Origin: Enterocloster lavalensis
GTDB taxonomy: Bacteria > Bacillota > Clostridia > Lachnospirales > Lachnospiraceae
DNA: 64,000 nucleotides
Assembly: GCF_902364025.1 (NCBI RefSeq)
Contig: NZ_CABJCG010000022.1
Span: 1-64,000, forward strand
Reading direction: 5' to 3'
Positions 54,277 through 62,304 of the stretch are shown here, in pieces; position 1 is the stretch's first letter, and every line of letters starts with the position of its first letter. The position numbers and the translations under genes were made by a program. Under the pieces are notes generated by a model. It was not told where the DNA came from. It saw only the letters and a list, made by a program, of their open reading frames with translations, and ran no database searches.

Positions 54277-54405
54277 GTTTCCTTAATTATACCTTGTCGG
54301 CAGCCGGAGGGCTGTCGATAAGAGATGCGTTTCCTTAAGTATACCAGACAAATCTCTAAAAAACCTAAAAGAAATATTTCCATATTTCCAGTTTTTTTAG
54401 AGATT
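54277..54405. promoter_or_regulatory. Direct repeats and dyad between response regulator and ABC operon
   Basis: GTTTCCTTAA[T/G]TATACC occurs at 54277-54293 and 54329-54345, 52 bp apart. On the minus strand each contains TATA[A/C]TTAAGG, so they overlap candidate -10 boxes. Further right, AATCTCTAAAAAAC (54351-54364) and GTTTTTTTAGAGATT (54391-54405) form a 14-bp dyad directly before the ABC operon. TATGAT (54412-54417) follows. Confidence 0.55.
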
Positions 54406-54453
54406 GCCCTGTTATGATGGAGGTATACGAAATGACAGAAAAGGGAGTGGACA

Positions 54454-56712
54454 ATGATGAAAAAACGATGGATGTGCGCGCTGCTGGCTGCTGGTATGCT
54501 GGCCAGTGTCCTGTCCGGCTGCGGGCAGTCGTCCTTTACGGAGACGAAAGGAACCGCCGATGCCGGAACGAAACCCCAGGCCCAGGAGGGGGATTCGGTG
54601 CCGATGGGCCGCTACGTGGAGGGGGAGATCGAGCTTCCCGGGGAGAGCCGGGAGGATATTTCCGATATCATTCAGAATGAGAACGGCGCATTGGAGCTGT
54701 ACACGGAAAAAGACGACGAGATCCGCCGCTACACCTTTGACGGCCAGGAGTGGAGGCGGGAGGAGAAGAGCCTGATGGAGGGCCTGGAGATTCCCTATAA
54801 CGTTCATGTGATTCTGGGCGGGGACGGCAGCCGCTACGCCCTGTACCCGCTGTCCAATGGTTACCGGTTCCGTCTGATGAAACTGGCGGAGGACGGGGAG
54901 CACCAGGAGATTTTGGAGGAGCTCCTCTCTGAGAAGCGGGATAATGGCTCCTACAAGCATTACCCGGACTTCGCAGGGATAACTCCCGAGGGGAATATCC
55001 TTCTGTCCCTGCGGGACATGACGAGAGTCTACACCCCTGAGGGAGAGCTTGTGATGGAGGTGCCTCAGACCAGCTGCTCCTCGGACTGGAAAACCGCCTC
55101 CTACTTAAAAGGGAACGAGTATCTGACCATCGGGGAAAACGGCTACATCCGATACGACGTGTCCGAGACTAAGGGGCAGATGATGGAGGAGATCGCCTAC
55201 CAGCAGGGGAATTCCGATCAGTATGCGGCCGTGACGCCGGACAGGGAAGGCGGCTTTTTTATGGCCAACCCGAAAGGCATTCACCACATCGGCCAGGGCG
55301 GAAGCATCTGGGAGACGGTCGTGGACGGGGAGTTAAACTCGTTGAGCCAGCCCAGCGCCTATATCATCAAGCTGTTCGTGGGAGCGGAGGACGATTTTTA
55401 CGTGTGGATCAACAGTGCGGGAACCGACATGATCAAGCATTACACCTATGACCCGGAGATTCCATCCGTGCCGGGAAAAACCCTGACCGTGTACGGCCTG
55501 GACCTGGGCTCGGCGGAGACGGTGCGCCAGGCTGCGTCCATGTTCCAGCTGGCCCACCCCGACGTGCGGGTGGAGCTGATCGACGGCCAGACAGAAGCGG
55601 GGAGCACCACGGTTTCAGATACCATCCGGGCGCTGAATACGGAGCTGCTGAGCGGAAACGGGGCCGACGTGCTGGTGCTGGACGGACTGCCGGCGGACGC
55701 CTATATAGAGAAAGGCGTGCTCCTGGACCTGCGGGAAGCGTTAAAGCCCATGCTGGAAGCAGAAGAGTTTGGGGAAAATATCACAGGCCCCTTTACGGCG
55801 GCGGACGGAGGTATTTACCGGATTCCGTCCAGGATGACCCTGATGACCGTATACGGCGACCCGGAGGCCCTGGCGAGCCTTAAAACCATGGAGGATGCCA
55901 GGAGATACCAGAGCGATCCCTCCCATTTGCCCCTGCGGCCCAGGACGACCTATGAGAATCTGCTGCGCCACATATTCATGTTGTACAGCCGGGAGATCGT
56001 GGACAGCGAGAGCGGGATGCTGAAACCCGGAAAGATCGCGGAGCTGCTGGAGACGGTAAAGGTGTTGGGCGAGGCCAACGATTCCAGAGCGTCCTTTGAC
56101 GAGTCTGAAGAGGGTGAGATCCGGTTTTACTATAACACGTCCCTGAAGTCCCAGAGTCTGCCGGGGGACGAATCCATAGAATTGCAGCGGGGCGATATCT
56201 GCGCGGCCATAGAGTCGGTGGATGGAATGTACAGCCTGATGCTGCCCCTGGCGGTGGCCGGGCAGCTGGGCTACCAGATGGAAGGGTATAACGCCTGCTA
56301 CATGCCGTCGCAGATGCTGGGAATCAACCGCTCCGGTGGACAGATCGGGCTGGCGGAGGAGTTCGTCCGGTTTGTGCTGGGAGAGCAGGTGCAGGACAGC
56401 GACCTGATGGACGGTCTGCCGGTGAACAAGAAGGTTGCGGCCCACTGGGCCAGCGAGGACTGGGGAAACCCGGAGCTTTCGATCGCGGTCAGCGGCGGGG
56501 ACGGTTACAGCCTGGCGGGAACGTTCCCGACGGTGGAGCAGCGGAGCCGTATCTTCGCGCTGGCGGAGGCCGCCGACCAGCCCATTCTGGCAGACCAGGT
56601 GCTGCTGGACATCATTATGGCGGAAACGAAGGGATATTTTGATGGAACCTTGTCTTTGGAGCAGGCGGCGCAGAACGCAGAGAGCAAAGCGAACCTTTAC
56701 TTCGCAGAATAG
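54454..56712 (+). CDS. Extracellular solute-binding lipoprotein with a large N-terminal extension
   Basis: 752 residues. Lipobox LSGC with Cys23. Residues 40-345 are an added beta-rich domain with repeated YxxxEDGEHQ- and TPEGELV-type strands that resemble propeller blades. Residues about 350-752 are a SBP_bac_1-type binding domain (LTVYGLDLGSAETVRQAASMF, DVLVLDGLPADAYIEKG, GGIYRIPSRMTLMTVYGDPE). This is nearly twice the usual size for an ABC binding protein. It is the first gene of an operon with two permeases. ATG 54454 and 54457 are both possible starts. Confidence 0.88.
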   Translation: MMKKRWMCALLAAGMLASVLSGCGQSSFTETKGTADAGTKPQAQEGDSVPMGRYVEGEIELPGESREDISDIIQNENGALELYTEKDDEIRRYTFDGQEWRREEKSLMEGLEIPYNVHVILGGDGSRYALYPLSNGYRFRLMKLAEDGEHQEILEELLSEKRDNGSYKHYPDFAGITPEGNILLSLRDMTRVYTPEGELVMEVPQTSCSSDWKTASYLKGNEYLTIGENGYIRYDVSETKGQMMEEIAYQQGNSDQYAAVTPDREGGFFMANPKGIHHIGQGGSIWETVVDGELNSLSQPSAYIIKLFVGAEDDFYVWINSAGTDMIKHYTYDPEIPSVPGKTLTVYGLDLGSAETVRQAASMFQLAHPDVRVELIDGQTEAGSTTVSDTIRALNTELLSGNGADVLVLDGLPADAYIEKGVLLDLREALKPMLEAEEFGENITGPFTAADGGIYRIPSRMTLMTVYGDPEALASLKTMEDARRYQSDPSHLPLRPRTTYENLLRHIFMLYSREIVDSESGMLKPGKIAELLETVKVLGEANDSRASFDESEEGEIRFYYNTSLKSQSLPGDESIELQRGDICAAIESVDGMYSLMLPLAVAGQLGYQMEGYNACYMPSQMLGINRSGGQIGLAEEFVRFVLGEQVQDSDLMDGLPVNKKVAAHWASEDWGNPELSIAVSGGDGYSLAGTFPTVEQRSRIFALAEAADQPILADQVLLDIIMAETKGYFDGTLSLEQAAQNAESKANLYFAE

Positions 56713-57535
56713 GGCGGCTTTCCTGTTTCTGGCCCCCAGCGCGGCCGGGACCGTGGTGTTTACGCTGATCCCCTTCGGGGCCGTGATCGCGGAGGCGTTT
56801 ACCGGGATGGCGGACGGAACCTTTGCGGGATTGGAAAATTTTATCCTGGTGGTCCACAACGCCGCCTTCCGGCTGGCGGCGAAGAATACCCTGCGTTTTA
56901 TGGCGGTCTGCATCCCCCTTCTGATGGCCGTGTCACTGTGGACCGCGGTGCTGGTGAAGGCCGCGGCGGACCGCTCCGGGGTGTTCAAGACCACGATGCT
57001 TCTGCCCATGGCGGTGCCGGTGGCCTCGGTGGTCTGTCTCTGGAAGGTGGTGTTTCATCCCCAGGGGCTGTTAAACCAGCTTCTGGGGAACACAGGCGGC
57101 GCGGGCATCGATTTCATGCGGCAGAAAAGCGCGTTCCTGGTGTTGGTATTTACTTATATCTGGAAAAATAATGGCTACGACATGGTGTTGTGGCTGGCCG
57201 GTCTGGACGGAATCTCAGGGGAACTTTACGAGGCGGCCCAGGTGGACGGAGCCGGGCCCTGGCAGAAATTCCGCTACATCACGGCGCCGGGGTTAAGGGG
57301 CACGGCTTCCCTGGTGGCCCTGCTGTCGGTGATCAACTCCTTCAAGGTGTTCCGGGAGGCGTACCTGATCGCTGGGGATTACCCCCACGACAGCATCTAC
57401 ATGCTCCAGCACCTGTTCAACAACTGGTTCGTCTCCCTGGATATCCAGAAAATGAGCGCGGCGTCGGTGCTGCTGGAGACGGCTGTGCTCTTCGGAGTTC
57501 TTCTGTGGAGGCAGAGGAGGGGCGGACATGATTAA
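56642..57535 (+). CDS. ABC transporter permease, MalF/UgpA type
   Basis: About 297 residues with six predicted helices, first helix LFLAPSAAGTVVFTLIPF. EAA loop: LYEAAQVDGAGPWQKFRYITAPGL (about 205-228). I chose ATG 56642, with AAGGGA seven bases upstream; this makes it overlap the binding-protein gene by 71 bases. The Arg-rich N-terminus (SRRRRTQRAKR) is as expected for the cytoplasmic tail. Longer in-frame starts extend further into the binding-protein gene and are less likely. Confidence 0.85.
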   Translation: MEPCLWSRRRRTQRAKRTFTSQNRAAFLFLAPSAAGTVVFTLIPFGAVIAEAFTGMADGTFAGLENFILVVHNAAFRLAAKNTLRFMAVCIPLLMAVSLWTAVLVKAAADRSGVFKTTMLLPMAVPVASVVCLWKVVFHPQGLLNQLLGNTGGAGIDFMRQKSAFLVLVFTYIWKNNGYDMVLWLAGLDGISGELYEAAQVDGAGPWQKFRYITAPGLRGTASLVALLSVINSFKVFREAYLIAGDYPHDSIYMLQHLFNNWFVSLDIQKMSAASVLLETAVLFGVLLWRQRRGGHD

Positions 57536-58370
57536 ACGGGTGATGGTGCGGGTTGTCTTGACGGTTATGTGTCTGTTTGTCTGGCTCCCGCTGTTTTTGA
57601 TGGCGGGAAATTCCCTGATGGGAGAGTGGGAGATGCTGGACCGGTTTGGGGCGGTGTTTGGCGCGGCGAACTGGCCGGTGAAGGCAGCGCTTCTGCCCTC
57701 CTATCCCACGCTGAAGCCCTATGTGGAGCTGCTGCTGGACTCGCCGGGCTTTTATGTGATGTTCTGGAATTCCTGCCTGCAGACTGGACTTGCGGTGGCC
57801 GGTCAGCTTCTGGTGGCGCTTCCGGCGGCCTGGGCCTTCGGAGCCTTATCGTTTAAGGGCAGGAGAGGGATGTTTCTGATCTATATCATCCTGATGCTTC
57901 AACCCTTCCAGGTGACCATGGTGCCGAACTATCTGGTGCTCAAACGGCTGAGTCTGCTGAACAGCCATCTGGCGGTGATTCTGCCCGCGGCCTGGTCGGC
58001 ATTTCCGGTGTTCATCATGGCGAAATTTTTTGAGACGATCCCCCGGCCGCTTATGGAGGCTGCGGGATTGGATGGGGCCGGGAGCTGGATGATTTTCTGG
58101 AAAATCGGGGTACCCATCGGAAAGCCGGGCATCGTCTCGGCCATGGTGCTGGGGGTTCTGGAAACCTGGAACGCCATCGAACAGCCCATGACGTTTTTAA
58201 AGGAGCAGAGGCTTTGGCCCCTCTCCCTGTACCTGCCGGAGATCACGGCGGACAAGGCGGCGGTGGCCTGGGCCGCCTCGGTGACGGCCATGATCCTGCC
58301 GGTCAGCCTGTTTGTGATGGGACAGGGGGCCCTGGAGCAGGGGATTGCGGCCTCGGGAATCAAGGAATGA
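57528..58370 (+). CDS. ABC transporter permease, MalG type
   Basis: 280 residues, six predicted helices. EAA loop: LMEAAGLDGAGSWMIFWKIGVPIGKPGI (about 172-199). The ATG lies eight bases inside the upstream permease, so translation is coupled. The usual shared ATPase is not encoded here. The protein lacks the long periplasmic loops of importers for polysaccharides. Confidence 0.92.
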   Translation: MIKRVMVRVVLTVMCLFVWLPLFLMAGNSLMGEWEMLDRFGAVFGAANWPVKAALLPSYPTLKPYVELLLDSPGFYVMFWNSCLQTGLAVAGQLLVALPAAWAFGALSFKGRRGMFLIYIILMLQPFQVTMVPNYLVLKRLSLLNSHLAVILPAAWSAFPVFIMAKFFETIPRPLMEAAGLDGAGSWMIFWKIGVPIGKPGIVSAMVLGVLETWNAIEQPMTFLKEQRLWPLSLYLPEITADKAAVAWAASVTAMILPVSLFVMGQGALEQGIAASGIKE

Positions 58371-58383
58371 GTGGTGAGCGGCG

Positions 58384-60057
58384 ATGAAACGGTTTACAGT
58401 GGGATTTCTGATTGTGATGGTAATATTTACATTTTTATCCAGGGCCCTGGACTCCGTGACCATTGCCAGGGTTCAGACCGGGTACGGGAAGCAGGGGTCC
58501 GTGTCCTACCGGATCACGGGGGAGGGGACCTTTGAGGCGGACCGGCTGTCCTACCGCCCGCTGCCGGAGGGGATGCGGGTGGACACGATTCTGGCCCGTC
58601 CCGGGGATGTGGTGCAGGCGGGGGATACGATCCTCACATTGCAGATGGAACCGCTGCAGGAGAAGCGGGAGGAGCTTACTGTCGCGCTTCGGCAGGCGGA
58701 GCTGGCCCTGGAACAGGAACGCCTGTCCGGCCGGGAGATTCCCAGGGTGACCCAGGAGATGCTGGCCCTCCAGCAGATGGAGGTGGACCAACGGGCGCTG
58801 GAGCTTGGCAGGCAGGACCTGGCGGACGCCCAGGAAGACTACGATCAGAATGTGGATGCCCTCCGGCTGGAGTACGACCGCCTGGCAGACCGCTCGGAGG
58901 ATGAAATCCGCCAGGATGCACGGAATGCGTTAAAGAGCGCCAGGCGCGTCTACGATGCCGCCAAATTGGACCGGGATTCTGCGGTGAAGCGTGCGGAGCG
59001 GGAGGTCCGGGAAAAGCAGAAAAAGCTGGACCGGCTGAACGCCCAGGAGGACCCTTCGGAGGAGGCGGTGGCGGACGCTGAGGAGGAGTTGGCCGCGGCT
59101 GAGGAGGATCTGGAGCTGGTGAAGGAGGAACAGGACATTCTGGTGGAGGAAGCCAAAGCTTCCCTGCGGTCTGCCGAGGAGGATTACGACGACCGCAGCT
59201 ACGATACCCTCAAGGCCCAGGAGGACTGCAAAAAGGCGTACGAGGACGGCGTGAAGGCGGAGGATGAAAAACTCGCCCTTGCCCAGCGGAAGGTGCTGGA
59301 GCTGGAGGAGGCGCTGCGCCAGTCCGGCCAGAACCTGGAAAATGCCAGAATCACAGACGCGGGGACCCGCTCGGAGGAGGAAAAGACCCGGGAGATTTCC
59401 CGTCTGCGGCAGGAATCCATGGAGCTGGATCTGGAACAAAAACGGCGCAGCCTGGCAAAGGTGGAGGAGCTCATCAGCCGGGAGGGCGCGGTGACGGCGG
59501 TTTCCCGGGCGGTGGTGGCGGGCCTTGACCTGCAGGAGGGCGGACTGATCGGGGCTGCGGATCAGATTCGGCTGGCCGAGGGGCGGATGCTGTTTCGGGC
59601 GCAGGTGGACAAGGAGGAGGCGGCCCTTCTGGCGCAGGGACAGCGGATGTCCTTAAAACGGACCGGGGAGGCCAAAGAGTTAAACGCGGTGGTGGAGTCG
59701 GTGGACCGCCTGTCCGAAGACGGGAAATGCACGGTGAGCGCTTCCCTTGCGGAGGGCGAGGGATGGCTGGGGGAAACCTGCAGCTTCACGGTGGTGCTGC
59801 AATCCGGCGTCTACCCGATGGTGATCCCCATTGAAGCGCTGAGGGAGGATACAATCGGTTATTTCTGCCTGGCCGTGCAGCCGGAAAAGACCATTCTGGG
59901 CGAGGAACTGACGGCTGTGCGGGTCAATGTGGAGGTGCTGGAAAAGAGCAGCACGTCGGCGGCTGTGTCGGGCGCGGTCACCAGCGTCACCCCTCTGGTT
60001 CTCTCTTCCAACAAATCGGTGTCCCCGGGCGACCGGGTACGGGGGGTGACGGAATGA
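58384..60057 (+). CDS. HlyD-like membrane fusion/adaptor protein with long coiled coil
   Basis: 557 residues. One N-terminal membrane helix (about 5-22), a barrel-sandwich strand region with the biotinyl/lipoyl-like LPEGMRVDTILARPGDVVQAGDTILTLQ segment (about 60-88), about 270 residues of heptad-rich coiled coil (about 95-365), then the second half of the hairpin (VTAVSRAVVAGLDLQEG...) and a beta-barrel. This is the layout of RND/MacA-type adaptors. In a single-membrane Firmicute such proteins usually pair with MacB-type exporters. The stop overlaps the next gene by four bases. Confidence 0.85.
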   Translation: MKRFTVGFLIVMVIFTFLSRALDSVTIARVQTGYGKQGSVSYRITGEGTFEADRLSYRPLPEGMRVDTILARPGDVVQAGDTILTLQMEPLQEKREELTVALRQAELALEQERLSGREIPRVTQEMLALQQMEVDQRALELGRQDLADAQEDYDQNVDALRLEYDRLADRSEDEIRQDARNALKSARRVYDAAKLDRDSAVKRAEREVREKQKKLDRLNAQEDPSEEAVADAEEELAAAEEDLELVKEEQDILVEEAKASLRSAEEDYDDRSYDTLKAQEDCKKAYEDGVKAEDEKLALAQRKVLELEEALRQSGQNLENARITDAGTRSEEEKTREISRLRQESMELDLEQKRRSLAKVEELISREGAVTAVSRAVVAGLDLQEGGLIGAADQIRLAEGRMLFRAQVDKEEAALLAQGQRMSLKRTGEAKELNAVVESVDRLSEDGKCTVSASLAEGEGWLGETCSFTVVLQSGVYPMVIPIEALREDTIGYFCLAVQPEKTILGEELTAVRVNVEVLEKSSTSAAVSGAVTSVTPLVLSSNKSVSPGDRVRGVTE

Positions 60058-61103
60058 AACGGTGGATGATGATCCTATTGGCGGCGGGTTTTTGTATCAC
60101 CGCGATACTTTTGTGGCGGGAGCTTAAGGACTTCGGAAGCCAGATATTTTACGAGTACGGGGAAACGGATGCGCCCGGTTGCGAAGTGCTTGACCGGTTG
60201 GCGGAGGCAGAGCGGTCGGAGGGAAATCCCCTGCCGGACATGGCGGCATGGACGGTGGAGGAGAACGTGGAGGTGGAGAACCGGAGCCTGGGCCGGGTGA
60301 AGAAGGCCGACCGCATGGTGGTCTGGGGCGACCGGGAGCTGGCGGTAAGGCGCGGCCTGGCGGCGGGCAATTACGGCTACCCATCCGACCCCAGGGCCTG
60401 CGTGATCAGCCGCGGCCTGGCGATGGAGCTGTTCGGCTCCTCTGCGGTGGTGGGATTGGAGGTGCGCTGCCAGGGCACGGACTATCTGGTGCGCGGGGTC
60501 ACCCAGGACGACCGGCGTATGGTGATCGTGCCCGCCTCCGGTTCCTCAGACCGGTTTCCCTATGTGCTGTTGGATTATGGGGCGGACCGCGGGGCCAAAT
60601 CCGGGGCGGACCAGCTCCTGTACCGCTACGATGCCGGAAGTGCGCGCTACCGGGTGGACGGGGAAATCTGCCTGGCGGCTGCGGGCTTTTCTGCATTTCT
60701 GCCGGTGTGGGCGGCCCTGGGACGGAGCCTGTCTGCGTATTTTGGCCGGGAGAAACGCCTCCTGCGCCGGTTTATGGCAGTGTCGGCGGCAGCGTTGGCA
60801 GCGGCGGCCTGCATCCGGATGCTGGGGGCGGAGGGAACCCGGTTTCCGCCGGACCTCATCCCCTCCAGATGGTCGGATTTCAGTTTCTGGGGCCAGCGGT
60901 GGAGGGAGATCACTCCGGCGCTGCGCTTTGCGGGGGAAAACGGCCGCGTTTTGTGGATGACGCTGCTGCGGGAACGGACGATTGCGGGGATTCTGTGCGG
61001 AACCGCGGGGGGACTTACGGTCATTTTTACAGAGGGTGGGATTGTAAGGAAAACGTTATTGACACTCAGGGACAAAATGAGTAAAGTAGGGGGTAGGAGT
61101 TAA
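60054..61103 (+). CDS. Membrane protein with MacB-periplasmic-like domain
   Basis: 349 residues. An N-terminal helix (about 5-20), an external domain (about 25-205), then two to three further helices. The stretch ACVISRGLAMELFGSSAVVGLEVRCQGTDYLVRGV (residues about 117-151) resembles the MacB_PCD signature of MacB/FtsX permeases, but there is no FtsX core and no ATPase nearby. It is co-translated with the adaptor. A truncated or specialised partner of the HlyD-like protein is the best guess. Confidence 0.7.
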   Translation: MKRWMMILLAAGFCITAILLWRELKDFGSQIFYEYGETDAPGCEVLDRLAEAERSEGNPLPDMAAWTVEENVEVENRSLGRVKKADRMVVWGDRELAVRRGLAAGNYGYPSDPRACVISRGLAMELFGSSAVVGLEVRCQGTDYLVRGVTQDDRRMVIVPASGSSDRFPYVLLDYGADRGAKSGADQLLYRYDAGSARYRVDGEICLAAAGFSAFLPVWAALGRSLSAYFGREKRLLRRFMAVSAAALAAAACIRMLGAEGTRFPPDLIPSRWSDFSFWGQRWREITPALRFAGENGRVLWMTLLRERTIAGILCGTAGGLTVIFTEGGIVRKTLLTLRDKMSKVGGRS

Positions 61104-61139
61104 TCTGGATGAGCGCGTATCGAGTGAGGAGGATACACT

Positions 61140-62156
61140 TTGAAAAAGCACAGTATGAAACATCTGACGGCGGCAGCGGCGGCGGTAGCCCTGGCGCTTT
61201 TAACCGCGTTTCCGTCATGGGCGGCCAGCACCACCAAGAAGATCACGTCCGTCACCCTGCAGATCGAGGCGGATATCGAGCCTGGGACGGATTTCGGCGA
61301 GGAATCCATTGATTTTGACGCCAGCGGAGACAAGTTTTACGTGGGCGATTACGAGGTCAAGAACGACGGCCAGGCGTGGGAGGAGGATACGGTTCCCAAG
61401 CTGGAGGTGACGCTGGAGGCCAACGACGATTACCGTTTTTCCACCTCGATCCGAAAGGACAAGATACGTTTAAAGGGCGTCGGCGCCGTCTGTAAAGGCG
61501 CTGCCCGCAAGGAGGCGGGGCAGCAGCTGGTGCTGACCATCGAGCTGGACTCTTTGACCAAGTCCTTAAGGCCCATTGAGAATGTGCGCCTGAACCCCGA
61601 CGGGGTGGTGACCTGGGATCCGGTGAGCACGGCCGGAAGCTATGAGTTTCGCGTGTACCGGGACGGAAAGTCGGTGGGGAGCGCCATCACCACCACCTAC
61701 AACAGCTACAACTGTTCGGAGAAGCTGACCAAGAGCGCCAACTACTATGTGAAGGTGAAAGCCTACAACAAGGTGGATTCCTCCATCGAAGGGGAGTGGG
61801 CCGAGTCCAACACCATGTACGTGGATGCCAACATGGCGTCCTACTTCAAGGACAATCCCGTGGAGAACCCGGAGGGCGTGTACCCCTACAGCTCCTGGAA
61901 ACAGGCGGAGGACGGAAGATGGTGGTACGACAACGGGGACGGAACCTATCCCAGCTCAAACTGGCAGGAGATCGGCGGCAAGTGGTATTTCTTCGACGCA
62001 GAGGGTTATATGGTGACCGGCTGGATCGACTGGGAGGGCAAGCGCTATTTCTGCAATGAGAGCGGCGAGATGCTGAAGGACTGCATCACCGAGGACAATT
62101 ACCGCCTGGGCGAGGACGGGGCGGTGATCAGCCAGGATCCGGTGCCGGGCCCGTAA
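61140..62156 (+). CDS. Secreted protein with Fn3-like domain and choline-binding-type repeats
   Basis: 338 residues. Sec signal peptide (cleavage after FPSWA, about residue 28). Residues 30-140 are a beta-rich domain of unknown type. Residues 145-225 resemble fibronectin III (PIENVRLNPDGVVTWDPVSTAGSYEFRVYRDG, YYVKVKAYN). Residues 245-315 hold aromatic repeats (GRWWYDNGDGTYPSSNWQEI, GKWYFFDAEGYMVTGWI, GKRYFCNESGEM) of the choline-binding/cell-wall-binding class. The start is TTG 61140, six bases after GAGGAGGA. It probably attaches noncovalently to the wall. Confidence 0.88.
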   Translation: MKKHSMKHLTAAAAAVALALLTAFPSWAASTTKKITSVTLQIEADIEPGTDFGEESIDFDASGDKFYVGDYEVKNDGQAWEEDTVPKLEVTLEANDDYRFSTSIRKDKIRLKGVGAVCKGAARKEAGQQLVLTIELDSLTKSLRPIENVRLNPDGVVTWDPVSTAGSYEFRVYRDGKSVGSAITTTYNSYNCSEKLTKSANYYVKVKAYNKVDSSIEGEWAESNTMYVDANMASYFKDNPVENPEGVYPYSSWKQAEDGRWWYDNGDGTYPSSNWQEIGGKWYFFDAEGYMVTGWIDWEGKRYFCNESGEMLKDCITEDNYRLGEDGAVISQDPVPGP

Positions 62157-62249
62157 AGTCCGGGAAGTCCGCGGTGTAAGCGTGGTTTAAGCCGCGGGGA
62201 CCGGCCCTGCGGGCGGCCGTCAGGGCCATGAGAGAATGAACATAATACG

Positions 62250-62285
62250 GCTGTCGCGGACTTGTTTGTCCAGCGGCAGCTTTTT
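62250..62285 (+). terminator. Terminator-like hairpin directly before the M28 gene
   Basis: GCTGTCGCGGAC (62250-62261) pairs with GTCCAGCGGCAGC (62268-62280), one wobble and one bulge, followed by TTTTT (62281-62285). It ends the preceding transcript or attenuates the peptidase gene, whose ribosome site (AAAGGTGGAG) starts two bases later. Confidence 0.6.
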
Positions 62286-62304
62286 AAAGGTGGAGACAAG
62301 AGAA

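Noticed and set aside
56435..56712. Apparent frameshift or fusion joining binding protein and permease
   Set aside because: Both frames are intact; a start with its own RBS at 56642 gives a normal-length permease with a simple overlap.
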